DNA of 64,000 nt, taken from positions 1 to 64,000 of the forward strand of contig NZ_NFHD01000001.1 in the NCBI RefSeq assembly GCF_002159185.1, in the 5' to 3' direction. Below, piece after piece: positions 52,692 to 61,725 of the stretch. The translations under genes and the position numbers were made by a program. Under the pieces are notes generated by a model. That model was not told the origin of the DNA. It saw nothing but the letters and a program-made list of their open reading frames with translations, and searched no databases. Numbering within the stretch: the first letter of the stretch is position 1; each line of letters starts with the position of its first letter. The stretch is from Gemmiger sp. An87. GTDB lineage: Bacteria > Bacillota > Clostridia > Oscillospirales > Ruminococcaceae.

Positions 52692-54023
52692 ATGAAAACA
52701 CCCGTGATCACCAAGATGGAAGTGTATCCCGTTGCCGGGCGGGACTGCATGGAGCTGAACCTCTCCGGCGCGCACGCCCCCTACTTCACCCGAAACATCG
52801 TCATTCTCACCGACTCCACCGGCACCGAAGGTGTGGGCGAGGTGCCCGGCGGCCAGAAGATCACCAACGCGCTGGAGAGCGTGAAGGATCTGGTGGTCGG
52901 CACCGCCATCGGCGACTACAAGGCAACCCTGAACAAGGTGCGCGGCTGGCTGGATGCCAACATCAAGGACGATGTGCGCGGTCAGCAGACCTTTGATCTG
53001 CGCACCGGCGTGCATGTGGTCACCGCCATCGAGGCCCCGTTGCTGGATCTGCTGGGCAAATATCTGGACGTGCCCGCCGCCGCCCTGATGGGCGATGGTG
53101 TGCAGCGGGAGCGGGTGCGCTTTCTGAGCTACCTGTTCTATGTGGGCGACCGCAAAAAGACCGACCTGCCCTACGCTTCGGAGCCGGATTCCGACTGCGA
53201 ATGGTACCGCCTGCGCCACGAGGAGGCCATGACCCCCGAAGCCATTGTGGCTCTGGCTAAGGCCACCCATGACAAATACGGCTTTGAGGACTTCAAGCTG
53301 AAGGGCGGCGTGCTGGAGCCCAAGGAGGAACTGAAGGCGGTACAGGCCATCAAGGAAGCTTTCCCCAACGCCCGTGTGGACCTGGACCCCAACGGCTGCT
53401 GGAGCCTGGCCGAGGCGCTGGAAATTGCCCCCGAGCTGAAAAAGGTACTGGCTTACTGTGAGGACCCCTGCGGTGCCGAGAACGGTTTCTCCGGCCGTGA
53501 GGTGATGGCCGAGTTCCGCAAGGCCACCATGATGCCCACCGCCACCAACATGATCAACACCGACTGGCGCCAGATGTGCCACTGCATTGCCCTGCAGAGC
53601 GTGGACATTCCCCTGGCCGATCCCCATTTCTGGACCATGAACGGCTCGGTTCGCGTGGGCCAGCTGTGCAATGACTTCGGTCTGATGTGGGGCTGCCATT
53701 CCAACAACCATTTCGACATCAGCCTGGCCATGGTGGTGCAGTGCGCCGCCGCCATCCCCGGCAAGATGAACGGCATCGACACCCACTGGATCTGGCAGGA
53801 GGGCCTGGAGCGGCTGACCAAGGAGCCCATGCAGATCGTGGACGGCTGCATCGACCTGCCCAAGAAGCCGGGTCTGGGCATCGAGGTGGACCGGGAGCAG
53901 GTGATGAAGGCGCACCAGCTGTATGTGGACAACTGCCTGGGCGCCCGCGATGACGCCAAGGGCATGCAGTATCTGATCCCTGGCTGGAAGTTCGATCCCA
54001 AGCGCCCCTGCATGGTGCGCTGA
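52692..54023 (+). CDS. gudD: Glucarate dehydratase
   Basis: Dehydrates D-glucarate (and L-idarate) to 5-keto-4-deoxyglucarate. The 443-residue enolase-superfamily enzyme follows E. coli GudD closely by eye: [31 protein letters not shown] (catalytic Lys), [10 protein letters not shown] and [14 protein letters not shown] (metal ligands), [15 protein letters not shown] (catalytic His), and the end KRPCMVR. AAAGGAG precedes the ATG at 52692. It is followed by a terminator and then the PrpR-like regulator. Confidence 0.94.
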   Translation: MKTPVITKMEVYPVAGRDCMELNLSGAHAPYFTRNIVILTDSTGTEGVGEVPGGQKITNALESVKDLVVGTAIGDYKATLNKVRGWLDANIKDDVRGQQTFDLRTGVHVVTAIEAPLLDLLGKYLDVPAAALMGDGVQRERVRFLSYLFYVGDRKKTDLPYASEPDSDCEWYRLRHEEAMTPEAIVALAKATHDKYGFEDFKLKGGVLEPKEELKAVQAIKEAFPNARVDLDPNGCWSLAEALEIAPELKKVLAYCEDPCGAENGFSGREVMAEFRKATMMPTATNMINTDWRQMCHCIALQSVDIPLADPHFWTMNGSVRVGQLCNDFGLMWGCHSNNHFDISLAMVVQCAAAIPGKMNGIDTHWIWQEGLERLTKEPMQIVDGCIDLPKKPGLGIEVDREQVMKAHQLYVDNCLGARDDAKGMQYLIPGWKFDPKRPCMVR

Positions 54024-54045
54024 GCCGCAAAAGCGATGTTTTTTC

Positions 54046-54075
54046 AGGGTGGGCCGGCAAGGCCCGCCCTTTTTC
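54046..54075 (+). terminator. Terminator after gudD
   Basis: GGGTGGGCC-GGCAA-GGCCCGCCC followed by TTTTT. Confidence 0.8.
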
Positions 54076-54103
54076 GTCTGCCGCTGGTGCGGCGGGGCGA
54101 AAG

Positions 54104-54142
54104 CTGGTATAATTGGTTTCAGAATCCTTGCAATCTCATTGC
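54104..54142 (+). promoter_or_regulatory. Promoter and palindrome of the PrpR-like gene
   Basis: CTGGTATAAT gives an extended -10 (TATAAT 54108-54113) with a poor -35. TGCAAT-CTC-ATTGCA (54128-54142) is a perfect inverted repeat just downstream and may be an autoregulatory site. No GG-N10-GC sigma-54 promoter is seen. Confidence 0.5.
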
Positions 54143-54184
54143 AGGGCATTACGCGGGCAGCGCAGCTGCCGGAAAGGGGCTGTT

Positions 54185-56080
54185 ATGAGCCACATTGCGA
54201 TTCTTCTGCCCAAGGACGATCTGGTCCTTCAGGCCAGAGAACTGGCCAAGGGGCATTATTCCATTGCGGAAATCCGCCAGATCGAGACCGAGAACGCGGT
54301 GGAGGAGGCACGCGCCTCCATCCAGAACGGCGCGGGCATTCTGATCTGCCGTGGCCTGCAGGCGCTGCGCATCCGGGAAAATCTGAACGTGCCGGTGGTG
54401 AGCGTAAAGCTTACCGCCCAGGGCATCGGCCTGTTGCTGTGCAAGGCAAAGCGGCTCACGGTGGAGCCCCGGCCCCGGGTGGCGCTGGTGGCCGTGTGCG
54501 ACATGCTGTGTGACACCAGCTGCTGCAGCATGCTGTTCGGGGTGGATCTGCAGATTTTTGCCTACCGCACCGAAGAGGAATATGAGGAGATGAACCGCAA
54601 GGCACTGGCCAGCAAGCCGGACGTGATCATCGGCGGCGATCTGACCATGGACATGGCCCGGCAGGCGGGCTGTGCCAGCCTGTTTCTGGATTTCAGCGAC
54701 GATTCCTTCAACGATGCCATCCAGAACGCCGAGACCGCGCTCATGGCCAACGAGATGAACCAGCGGGCCAACGCCCAGATCGACGCGCTGCTGAACAACA
54801 CCACCAACGGTTACATTCAGGTGAACCGGACGGGTCGGGTGACCAAGAGCAATGACATCATGCTGGAGGCGCTGGAGTGCAGCCGGGATGCCCTGGTCGG
54901 CCGTCCGCTGCAGGAGGTGATTCCCGGCCTGGAAAAGGACGTGATCGACAACGTGCTGGCCGGGGGCAACAGCTACTCCACCTTTCTGCACATCCGCTAT
55001 CAGGCCATGGTGGCCATTCTGGCCCCCATCCGGCTGGAGGACGGCCAGGTGGACGGGGCAATCCTTTCCTGCCACAAGGTACACCGGTCCATCCAGCTGG
55101 ACCCCCGCGCCGAGGACGGCGAGCTGTTGCAGGGAAACCTGACCCAGCGCACCTTCGACAACGTACACCACCGCTCGGCCGCCATGGCGAAGGCGGTGGA
55201 TCAGGCCCGGCTGTTCAGCCAGTCCAGCGCGCCCATTCTGCTGGCCGGGCCGCAGGGACTGGAGGTGGGCCTGCTGGCCCAGTGCATCCACAACAACAGC
55301 ACCAACCGCACCGGCCCCTTCGTGCAACTGAACTGCGCCAGTCTGGAGCCGGAGGACCAGATGACCGCCCTGTTCGGCACCGGCTACAAAAACAAGGACG
55401 GCGAGGTGGACCTGGGCGTGCTTGGCATGGCGGAGAACGGCACCCTGCTGCTGCAGGAGGTGGACAAGCTCTCCTATACGGTGCAGTCCAACATTTATCA
55501 GGCGGTGCGCTACCACCGGGTGATCCAGCGCAATCTGGAACGGCCGGTGCATGTGAACACCCGCATCATCGTTACCTCCGAGGGCGATCTGTACGCGCTG
55601 GCCTGCGAGGGTGCGTTCCGGATGGATCTGTACTATCTGCTGGCGGGTCTGCGCATCGACCTGCCCCCGCTGAAAAAGCGGCCGGAGGACCTGGAGGACA
55701 TGCTGCAGGCCACCTTCCAGCGGCTGTGCGAGAACCTGCGCCGCTACCATGTGATCACAAACGGCGGCATGGAGCTGCTGAAAAGCCTGGACTGGCCGGG
55801 CAACATCATCCAGATCAACGCCTTTCTGGAGCGGCTGGTGCTCACCGCCCGCCACCGCAGCATCGACGAAACCGCCATCCGCAGCCTGTACGATGAGATG
55901 TTCCCCCCGCTGGCCCGCGAGGCAGGCCAGCCCGCCGCACCCCGGCAGAGCCGGGAAGGCCAGCGGATTCTGGAGGCGCTGGAGCGCAACGACGGAAACC
56001 GGGCCGTCACCGCGCAGGAGCTGGGCATCAGCACCACCACCCTGTGGCGCAAGATCAAAAAGCTGGGCATTGAGATCTGA
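54185..56080 (+). CDS. PrpR-type regulator with degenerate AAA+ domain
   Basis: A 631-residue protein with the layout of a sigma-54 activator: PrpR_N sensor (~1-190), PAS-like (~200-310), AAA+ (~330-560), Fis-type helix-turn-helix at the end (NRAVTAQELGISTTTLWRKI). The ATPase motifs are degenerate. The Walker A position reads AGPQGLEVG, the Walker B GTLLLQEVD, and where sigma-54 activators have GAFTGA it has LFGTGYKNKDG. The Arg region AFRMDLYYLLAGLRI is kept. It is therefore unlikely to open sigma-54 promoters and more likely works at sigma-A promoters. PrpR_N domains sense small carboxylates, so a hexarate or keto acid is a plausible ligand. AAAGGGG precedes the ATG at 54185. Confidence 0.85.
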   Translation: MSHIAILLPKDDLVLQARELAKGHYSIAEIRQIETENAVEEARASIQNGAGILICRGLQALRIRENLNVPVVSVKLTAQGIGLLLCKAKRLTVEPRPRVALVAVCDMLCDTSCCSMLFGVDLQIFAYRTEEEYEEMNRKALASKPDVIIGGDLTMDMARQAGCASLFLDFSDDSFNDAIQNAETALMANEMNQRANAQIDALLNNTTNGYIQVNRTGRVTKSNDIMLEALECSRDALVGRPLQEVIPGLEKDVIDNVLAGGNSYSTFLHIRYQAMVAILAPIRLEDGQVDGAILSCHKVHRSIQLDPRAEDGELLQGNLTQRTFDNVHHRSAAMAKAVDQARLFSQSSAPILLAGPQGLEVGLLAQCIHNNSTNRTGPFVQLNCASLEPEDQMTALFGTGYKNKDGEVDLGVLGMAENGTLLLQEVDKLSYTVQSNIYQAVRYHRVIQRNLERPVHVNTRIIVTSEGDLYALACEGAFRMDLYYLLAGLRIDLPPLKKRPEDLEDMLQATFQRLCENLRRYHVITNGGMELLKSLDWPGNIIQINAFLERLVLTARHRSIDETAIRSLYDEMFPPLAREAGQPAAPRQSREGQRILEALERNDGNRAVTAQELGISTTTLWRKIKKLGIEI

Positions 56081-56121
56081 AAAAAGCACCGCATTCCATT
56101 CACGGAGTGCGGTGCTTTTTG
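56080..56121 (+). terminator. Terminator after the PrpR-like gene
   Basis: AAAAAAGCACCGCATTCC and GGAGTGCGGTGCTTTTT form a long stem with one G-T/A mismatch near the loop. Confidence 0.9.
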
Positions 56122-56333
56122 CTGGGAAAATGCAGGTTTCTGTTTCAGCATGAAAGAAAAATGAAACGCTTTTCGCACGCTTTTGAAAGACTGGCAAATT
56201 GCAATGAAATGCACCCCGGGGCTTTGGCTTATCCGTCAATTGTTTTGCCGGGCCGTTTTTTTATAATTGGTAGTGTCAAGAACGAAGGCGGCGCGCAGGC
56301 GACGTCCATGTGTGAAAGAAAGGATGATTTACC
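56122..56333 (+). promoter_or_regulatory. Leader and promoter of the aldolase operon
   Basis: TATAAT (56272-56277) is the likely -10; no good -35 is seen, hinting at activator dependence. Upstream are TGAAACGCTTTT (56162-56173), a direct repeat ACGCTTTT (56166-56173, 56177-56184) and TTGAAAGACTGGCAAATTGC (from 56183), which look like regulator sites. Confidence 0.5.
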
Positions 56334-57254
56334 ATGGCTTTTGTGCCCTATGGGATCACGCCCCCCATTATCACCCCGTTCCGTGAAGACGGATCGGTGG
56401 ATTATGAAACGCTGGCCATGATGAGCAAACGGCTGGTGGAAAACGGCGTACACGGCCTGTTCCCCATGGGAACCACCGGTGAGTTCTATGCGGTGAACGA
56501 CGAGGAGTTCGTGAAGATCCTGACCACCGTGAAGGATGCGGTGGCCGGCATGATCACCCGCAAGGGCCGGCCCATCCAGCTGTTCGCCGGCTGCAATCAC
56601 ATCACCACCCGGGGTGTAATCCATCTGATCCGCCTGGTGGAGCAGGTGGGCGGCTACGACGCGGTGAGCGTGCTCACCCCCATGTTCGTCAGCCAGACCC
56701 AGGACGAGCTGTACACCTACTACAAGACCATTGCCGAGAGCACCGATATGCCGGTGATCCTCTACAACAACAAGCCCAAGACCAACGTGACCATCGCCCC
56801 CGAGACCGTGGCCCGCCTGGCCCGGGAGTGCGCCAACATTGTGGCGGTGAAGGATTCCACCGGCGACATGACCAACAGCGAGGAGTACCTGCGCCTGACC
56901 CGTGATCAGCGGGATCACTTCAACGTGCTCATGGGCCGCGACACTCTGATCTTTGCCGCCCTGATGTACGGCGCCACCGGCGCCATCGCCAGCTGCGCCA
57001 ACGTGGCCCCCCGCATCACCGCTGACATCTACGACAAGTGGGAGGACGGCGACCTGGCGGGCGCGCTGGAGGCCCAGTACAAGCTGGCTCCCCTGCGCAT
57101 CGCCACCAACATGGGCACCTTCCCCCAGACCATCAAGGAGGCACTGGTGATGCAGGGCCTGCCGGTGGGCAAGTGCCTGGACCCTATTCAGGAGCTGAAC
57201 GCGGACCAGAAGGCAAAGCTGCGCAAGGTGCTGGAGGACATGGACCTGCTGTAA
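56334..57254 (+). CDS. DapA-family keto-deoxy sugar acid aldolase or dehydratase
   Basis: A 306-residue class I Schiff-base enzyme. Motifs: PMGTTGEFYAVND (carboxylate binding), PVILYNNKPKTN (catalytic Tyr) and NIVAVKDSTGDMT (Schiff-base Lys). It is not housekeeping DapA, given the sugar-acid operon. Two roles are possible for 5-keto-4-deoxyglucarate: dehydratase/decarboxylase (to 2-ketoglutarate semialdehyde) or aldolase (to pyruvate and tartronate semialdehyde). The downstream tartronate semialdehyde reductase and glycerate kinase favour the aldolase role. AAAGGATG precedes the ATG. Confidence 0.85.
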   Translation: MAFVPYGITPPIITPFREDGSVDYETLAMMSKRLVENGVHGLFPMGTTGEFYAVNDEEFVKILTTVKDAVAGMITRKGRPIQLFAGCNHITTRGVIHLIRLVEQVGGYDAVSVLTPMFVSQTQDELYTYYKTIAESTDMPVILYNNKPKTNVTIAPETVARLARECANIVAVKDSTGDMTNSEEYLRLTRDQRDHFNVLMGRDTLIFAALMYGATGAIASCANVAPRITADIYDKWEDGDLAGALEAQYKLAPLRIATNMGTFPQTIKEALVMQGLPVGKCLDPIQELNADQKAKLRKVLEDMDLL

Positions 57255-57276
57255 TTGGAGAAAGGAGCGAGGACCG

Positions 57277-57699
57277 ATGGAATACCGCCGCTTTCAGAAC
57301 AAGATGTTTGTGCGCATCGACCGGGGCGAGGAGATCCTGGAGCAGCTGAAAAAGCTGTGTGAGACCGAGCAGATCACCCTGGCCGAGGTGAAGGCCCTGG
57401 GCGCGCTGAGCGAGTTCACCGTGGGCCTGTTCAACCCGGACACCAAGCAGTACGACAGCCACACCTACCACGAGCTGACCGAGATCACCAGCCTGTGGGG
57501 CACCGTGACCACCAAGGAGGGCGAGCACTACGCTCACCTGCATCTGAGTGCCGCAGGGCTGGACAACAAGGCCCTGGGCGGCCACATGAGCCACGCAGTA
57601 GTGGGCGGCACCTGCGAGATGGTGCTGGATGTGGTGGACGGCACGGTAGAGCGCCAGATGAGCGACGAGATCGGGCTGAACCTGTTCAAATTCTTATGA
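57277..57699 (+). CDS. PPC/DUF296-domain protein
   Basis: A 140-residue single-domain protein of the plant-and-prokaryote-conserved (DUF296) family. GEHYAHLHLSAAG and GGHMSHAVVGGTCEMVLDV are the conserved core, with His residues that bind zinc in known structures. It forms trimers in other bacteria. Some annotation calls it DNA-binding, but no DNA-binding motif is visible. Position between the aldolase and the reductase, with 22- and 56-base gaps, ties it to the pathway; it may be an enzyme or ligand sensor. AAAGGAGCG precedes the ATG. Confidence 0.82.
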   Translation: MEYRRFQNKMFVRIDRGEEILEQLKKLCETEQITLAEVKALGALSEFTVGLFNPDTKQYDSHTYHELTEITSLWGTVTTKEGEHYAHLHLSAAGLDNKALGGHMSHAVVGGTCEMVLDVVDGTVERQMSDEIGLNLFKFL

Positions 57700-57755
57700 T
57701 TTCCCCCGAACTTCTTTCGGAGAAACACTATACAAAAGAAACGAGGTAATTTATC

Positions 57756-58637
57756 ATGAAAATTGGTTTGATTGGACTGGGCATCATGGGCAAGCCCATG
57801 GCAAAGAATCTGCTGAAGGCCGGCTACGAGCTGGTGGTAAACGACCGCAACCAGGCCAGCATTGACGAGGTGGTGGCCGCCGGTGCCGCCTACGCCACTC
57901 AGGCTGAGATCGGCGAGACCTGCGACGTGGTACTGACCATGCTGCCCAACTCCCCCCAGGTGAAGGAAGTCATGCTGGGCGACGACGGTGTGGCCGCTCA
58001 CATGAAGGCCGGCTCCACCTTCATCGACATGAGCTCCATCAACCCCGTGGCCAGCAAGGAGATCGCTGCCGTGCTGGAGGCCAAGGGCATCGACATGCTG
58101 GACGCTCCCGTTTCCGGCGGTGAGCCCAAGGCCATCGACGGCACCCTGTCCTTCATGGTGGGCGGCAAGCAGGAAGTGTTCGACAAGTACAAGGACCTGC
58201 TGGGCGCCATGGGTGCTTCCGTGGTGCGCTGCGGCGATGTGGGCGCCGGCAACACCACCAAGCTGGCCAACCAGATCATCGTTGCCTGCAACATCCAGGC
58301 TCTGGCCGAGGCCCTGACCCTGGCTCAGAAGGCTGGTGTGGACCCTGAGCTGGTATTCCAGGCCATCCGCGGCGGCCTGGCCGGCAGCACCGTCATGGAG
58401 GCCAAGGCTCCCATGATGATCGCCGGCAACGACAAGCCAGGCTTCAAGATCGACCTGCACATCAAGGACCTGAACAACGCTCTGGACTGCGCCCACACCG
58501 TTGGCTCTCCGCTGCCCATGACCGCCGCCGTACAGGAAGTGATGCAGTGGCTGCACAACAACGGCAAGGGCCAGGCGGACCACAGCGCCATTGCCCAGTA
58601 TTACGAGAAGCTGACCGGCATTCAGATCGGCCGCTGA
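57756..58637 (+). CDS. garR: Tartronate semialdehyde reductase (2-hydroxy-3-oxopropionate reductase)
   Basis: Reduces tartronate semialdehyde to D-glycerate with NAD(P)H. The 293-residue beta-hydroxyacid dehydrogenase has the nucleotide loop IGLGIMGKPMAKNLLKAG, substrate motif DAPVSGGEPKAIDGTL and catalytic Lys in GAGNTTKLANQIIVA. Length and motifs match GarR/GlxR; 3-hydroxyisobutyrate dehydrogenase is the alternative but does not fit the operon. ACGAGG precedes the ATG. Confidence 0.9.
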   Translation: MKIGLIGLGIMGKPMAKNLLKAGYELVVNDRNQASIDEVVAAGAAYATQAEIGETCDVVLTMLPNSPQVKEVMLGDDGVAAHMKAGSTFIDMSSINPVASKEIAAVLEAKGIDMLDAPVSGGEPKAIDGTLSFMVGGKQEVFDKYKDLLGAMGASVVRCGDVGAGNTTKLANQIIVACNIQALAEALTLAQKAGVDPELVFQAIRGGLAGSTVMEAKAPMMIAGNDKPGFKIDLHIKDLNNALDCAHTVGSPLPMTAAVQEVMQWLHNNGKGQADHSAIAQYYEKLTGIQIGR

Positions 58638-58668
58638 TCCCATTCAATAAAAAAGCGAGGAATGTGCC

Positions 58669-59901
58669 ATGAACAGCAGCTTGCGCAGCGATGCGAATAC
58701 CATCATTGAACGGTCCATTCAGGCCGTTCTGCCGGATGAGGCGGTGCGCCGCGCCCTGAGCGGCCGGGAATTTTCCGGCCGGGTGCTGCTGGTGGCGGCG
58801 GGCAAGGCGGCCTGGCAGATGGCCAGTGCCGCTGCCGCCCAGCTGGGCGACGGGCTTTCCGCCGGCGTGGTGGTGACCAAATACGACCATGTGAAAGGGG
58901 ACATTCCCCACTGTGCCTGCTATGAGGCGGGCCATCCGGTGCCGGACGAAAACTCCTTCGCCGCCACCCAGGCCGCGCTGGATCTGGTCAAAGACGCGGG
59001 CGAGGGCGACACCGTGCTGTTTCTGCTTTCCGGCGGAGGCAGCGCCCTGTTTGAAAAACCGCTGGTGAGCGGCGAGGAGCTGCAGAACATCACCGGCCAG
59101 CTGCTGGCCTGCGGGGCGGACATCGTGGAGATGAACACCCTGCGCAAGCGGCTGAGTGCGGTGAAGGGCGGGCGCTTTGCTCAGCTGTGCGCCCCGGCGA
59201 AGGTGTTCGCAGTGGTGCTCAGCGACATTCTGGGCGACCCGCTGGACATGATCGCCTCCGGCCCGGCCTGCCCGGATTCCTCCACCTGCGCTCAGGCGCT
59301 GGCGGTGGTGGAAAAATATCATCTGACCCTGAGCGACGCTGCCATGGAGTGCCTGAAGCAGGAAACCCCCAAGCAGCTGGACAATGTGGAAACCCAGATC
59401 ACCGGCAGCGTGCGCCAGCTGTGCGCCGCTGCGGCCCAGGTCTGCCGCCAGCTGGGCTATGAGCCGGTGATCCTCACCGACCAGCTGTGCTGTCAGGCAA
59501 AGGAGGCGGGGAGTTTTCTTGCCTCCATCGTCAAGACCCATGCCTGCCCCGAACACCCCATGGCCTTCATCGCCGGGGGTGAAACGGTGGTGCAGCTGAC
59601 CGGAAAAGGCAAGGGCGGCCGCAACCAGGAGCTTGCCCTGGCCGCCGCCGAGGGCATTGCCGGTATGGACAATGCCGCCGTGTTCAGTGTGGGCAGCGAC
59701 GGTACCGACGGCCCCACCGACGCCGCCGGCGGTTATGTGGACGGAAGCACCCGGGCCGCACTTCTGGCTGAGGGACTGACCGTACACGGGGTACTGGCGG
59801 ACAATGACGCCTACCATGCCCTGAAAAAGACCGGTGGGCTGATTGTGACCGGCCCCACCGGCACCAATGTGAACGACGTGGCTCTGGCGCTGGTGCGCTG
59901 A
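58669..59901 (+). CDS. Glycerate 2-kinase (MOFRL/DUF4147 type)
   Basis: Phosphorylates D-glycerate to 2-phosphoglycerate, the link to lower glycolysis. The 410-residue protein has the two-domain layout of the GckA/TtuD class: LLVAAGKAAWQMA at the start, LLSGGGSALFEKP, and the C-terminal MOFRL part with GKGGRNQELALAA and GSDGTDGPTDAAGGYVD. Last gene of the aldolase operon; a strong hairpin follows. Confidence 0.9.
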   Translation: MNSSLRSDANTIIERSIQAVLPDEAVRRALSGREFSGRVLLVAAGKAAWQMASAAAAQLGDGLSAGVVVTKYDHVKGDIPHCACYEAGHPVPDENSFAATQAALDLVKDAGEGDTVLFLLSGGGSALFEKPLVSGEELQNITGQLLACGADIVEMNTLRKRLSAVKGGRFAQLCAPAKVFAVVLSDILGDPLDMIASGPACPDSSTCAQALAVVEKYHLTLSDAAMECLKQETPKQLDNVETQITGSVRQLCAAAAQVCRQLGYEPVILTDQLCCQAKEAGSFLASIVKTHACPEHPMAFIAGGETVVQLTGKGKGGRNQELALAAAEGIAGMDNAAVFSVGSDGTDGPTDAAGGYVDGSTRAALLAEGLTVHGVLADNDAYHALKKTGGLIVTGPTGTNVNDVALALVR

Positions 59902-60223
59902 GCCGGTTGTGTACACACCAACCAAACTGTTACCGAACCTCTCATTTTAATATTCTCCTTATAAAGCGGACGCCGCCCGGATGCTGGATCATGCCCCCCA
60001 GCGCCGGGCGGCGTCTGCTTTGTTGGGAAGCGTGCAAGATGCCGCACGCCGGATGAAACGAAGATGAAAGGAATCTGAATGGTTTGCCAAAGCGCACAGC
60101 CCGATGGGGCATATCCCGGAAGGTTTGCCGCTTGTGGGCAAGCCGGATGGAGAACTACAATAAAAGCAGAAAGAGAACGCGGCACACAGCCGCGGAACCT
60201 GTAAGAACCCGGAGGGAAACAAA
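59902..60223 (+). promoter_or_regulatory. Terminator and promoter before second glucarate dehydratase gene
   Basis: GACGCCGCCCGG and CCGGGCGGCGTC (59969-60014) enclose a second stem GCTGG/CCAGC; it is a very stable hairpin that should end the kinase transcript. Then come direct repeats GATGAAA (60052-60058, 60063-60069), an inverted repeat TTGCC-N7-GGCAA (60125-60141), and a promoter TTGTGG (60132-60137), 18 bases, TACAAT (60156-60161). Confidence 0.6.
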
Positions 60224-61576
60224 ATGAACGCAACATCACCCATCATCACCAAAATGCAGGTGATCCCGGTGGCGGGCTACGACAGCATGCTCATGACCCT
60301 GAGCGGAGCCCACGCCCCCTGCTTCACCCGAAATCTGGTCATCCTGACCGACAGCGCCGGCCACACCGGCATTGGTGAGATCCACGGCGGCGACTACACC
60401 TGCGAATGCCTGAACGCGGTGAAGCCTCTGGTGGAGGGCCAGCCCGTGGCCTGTTACCGTCAGGTGCTGCAGCGCATCCACAAGCTGGCCCAGCGGGCCG
60501 AGGGCGACGACGGCGAGGGCATCCAGACGCTGGACATCTCCAAGCTGAAGTTCGTGGTCAAGAGCGAGTGGGCCATCGAGTGCGCCATGATGGACCTGAT
60601 GGGCCAGTTCCTGGGCGTGCCCATGTGCCAGCTGCTGGGCGAGGGTCAGCAGCGCACCGAGGTGGAGATGCTGGGCTACATGTTCTATGTGTCCGACAAG
60701 AACAAGTACACCGCCCCCGGCATCCAGTATCTGGACGAGAGCAGCAGCACCGACCCCTGGTTCCGCCTGCGTCGGGAGGAGATCCTGACCCCCGAGCGGA
60801 TGGTGGAGGAAGCCCAGGTGCTGCATGAGAAGTACGGCTTCAACAACTTCAAGCTCAAGGGCGGCGTGCTGCGGGGCGAAGAGGAGATGGAGGCGCTGCG
60901 GGCCATCAAGAAGGCATTCCCGGACGCTCGCATCAACATTGACCCCAACGGCGCCTGGAGTCTGGAGGAGGCCATCCGTCTGTGCAAGGATATGCACGAC
61001 GTGATCACCTATGTGGAAGACCCCTGCGGCCCCGAAGCCGGTTATTCCGGCCGCGAGATCATGCGGGAGTTCAAGAACGCCACCCAGTTCCAGGTGGCCA
61101 CCAACATGATCGCCACCGACTGGCGGCAGTTCTATCACACCATCAGCCTGAACGCCTGCGACATCATTCTGGCCGACCCCCACTTCTGGGGCTTCGACGG
61201 CACCATCCGCATGGCCCAGCTGCTGGAGAAGTGGGGCCTGACCTGGGGTGTACACTCCAACAACCATTTCGACATCACGCTGGCGGCCTTTGCCCAGGTG
61301 GGCGCGGCAGCGCCCGGCGAGCCCGCCCCGCTGGATACCCACTGGATCTGGCAGGACGGCCAGAACCTGCTGCTGGATACCCCGCAGATCGTGAACGGCA
61401 AGCTGCAGGTACCGGACGCCCCGGGCCTGGGCGTACACCTGAACATGGAGCGGGTGATGCAGGCCAACGCCCTGTACAACAGCCTGCCCAGCCACGACCG
61501 GGACGATGCCATGGCCATGCAGTACCTGATTCCGAACTGGAAGTACGACCACAAGAAACCCTGCCTGGTGCGCTGA
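60224..61576 (+). CDS. Glucarate dehydratase-like protein (GudX-like paralogue)
   Basis: A 450-residue enolase-superfamily paralogue of gudD. The catalytic and metal motifs persist: [55 protein letters not shown] and the end KKPCLVR. An insert around 85-110 (QRAEGDDGEGIQTLDISKLKF) differs from gudD. In enterobacteria the gudD/gudX pair is adjacent; here four other pathway genes separate the two, and each has its own promoter. It may use a different hexarate such as galactarate or idarate, or be weakly active. GGAGGG precedes the ATG. Confidence 0.88.
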   Translation: MNATSPIITKMQVIPVAGYDSMLMTLSGAHAPCFTRNLVILTDSAGHTGIGEIHGGDYTCECLNAVKPLVEGQPVACYRQVLQRIHKLAQRAEGDDGEGIQTLDISKLKFVVKSEWAIECAMMDLMGQFLGVPMCQLLGEGQQRTEVEMLGYMFYVSDKNKYTAPGIQYLDESSSTDPWFRLRREEILTPERMVEEAQVLHEKYGFNNFKLKGGVLRGEEEMEALRAIKKAFPDARINIDPNGAWSLEEAIRLCKDMHDVITYVEDPCGPEAGYSGREIMREFKNATQFQVATNMIATDWRQFYHTISLNACDIILADPHFWGFDGTIRMAQLLEKWGLTWGVHSNNHFDITLAAFAQVGAAAPGEPAPLDTHWIWQDGQNLLLDTPQIVNGKLQVPDAPGLGVHLNMERVMQANALYNSLPSHDRDDAMAMQYLIPNWKYDHKKPCLVR

Positions 61577-61618
61577 AGCAGCAGACGGATTTTTCCTCTT
61601 TTCTCTCTCAGAAATACG

Positions 61619-61653
61619 AAGAACGCCCCGGCTTTGAGCCGGGGCGTTCTTCG
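61619..61653. terminator. Bidirectional terminator
   Basis: GAACGCCCCGGC-TTTGA-GCCGGGGCGTTC between convergent genes, with A/T-rich flanks. Confidence 0.88.
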
Positions 61654-61725
61654 GTTTTGTACACGCTTTTGCCGGAGGGTGTGAGAAAGAGAACCGGCGC
61701 AGCGCAAAAGAGAAAAGAGGAATGC

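Noticed and set aside
54100-54145. Possible sigma-54 promoter (TTGG ... TTGC) before the PrpR-like gene
   Set aside because: The GG-to-GC distance is 13 bases instead of 10, and a TATAAT with extended -10 explains the region better.
56334-57254. Lysine-pathway dihydrodipicolinate synthase
   Set aside because: Shared family motifs only; operon content points to keto-deoxy sugar acid metabolism.
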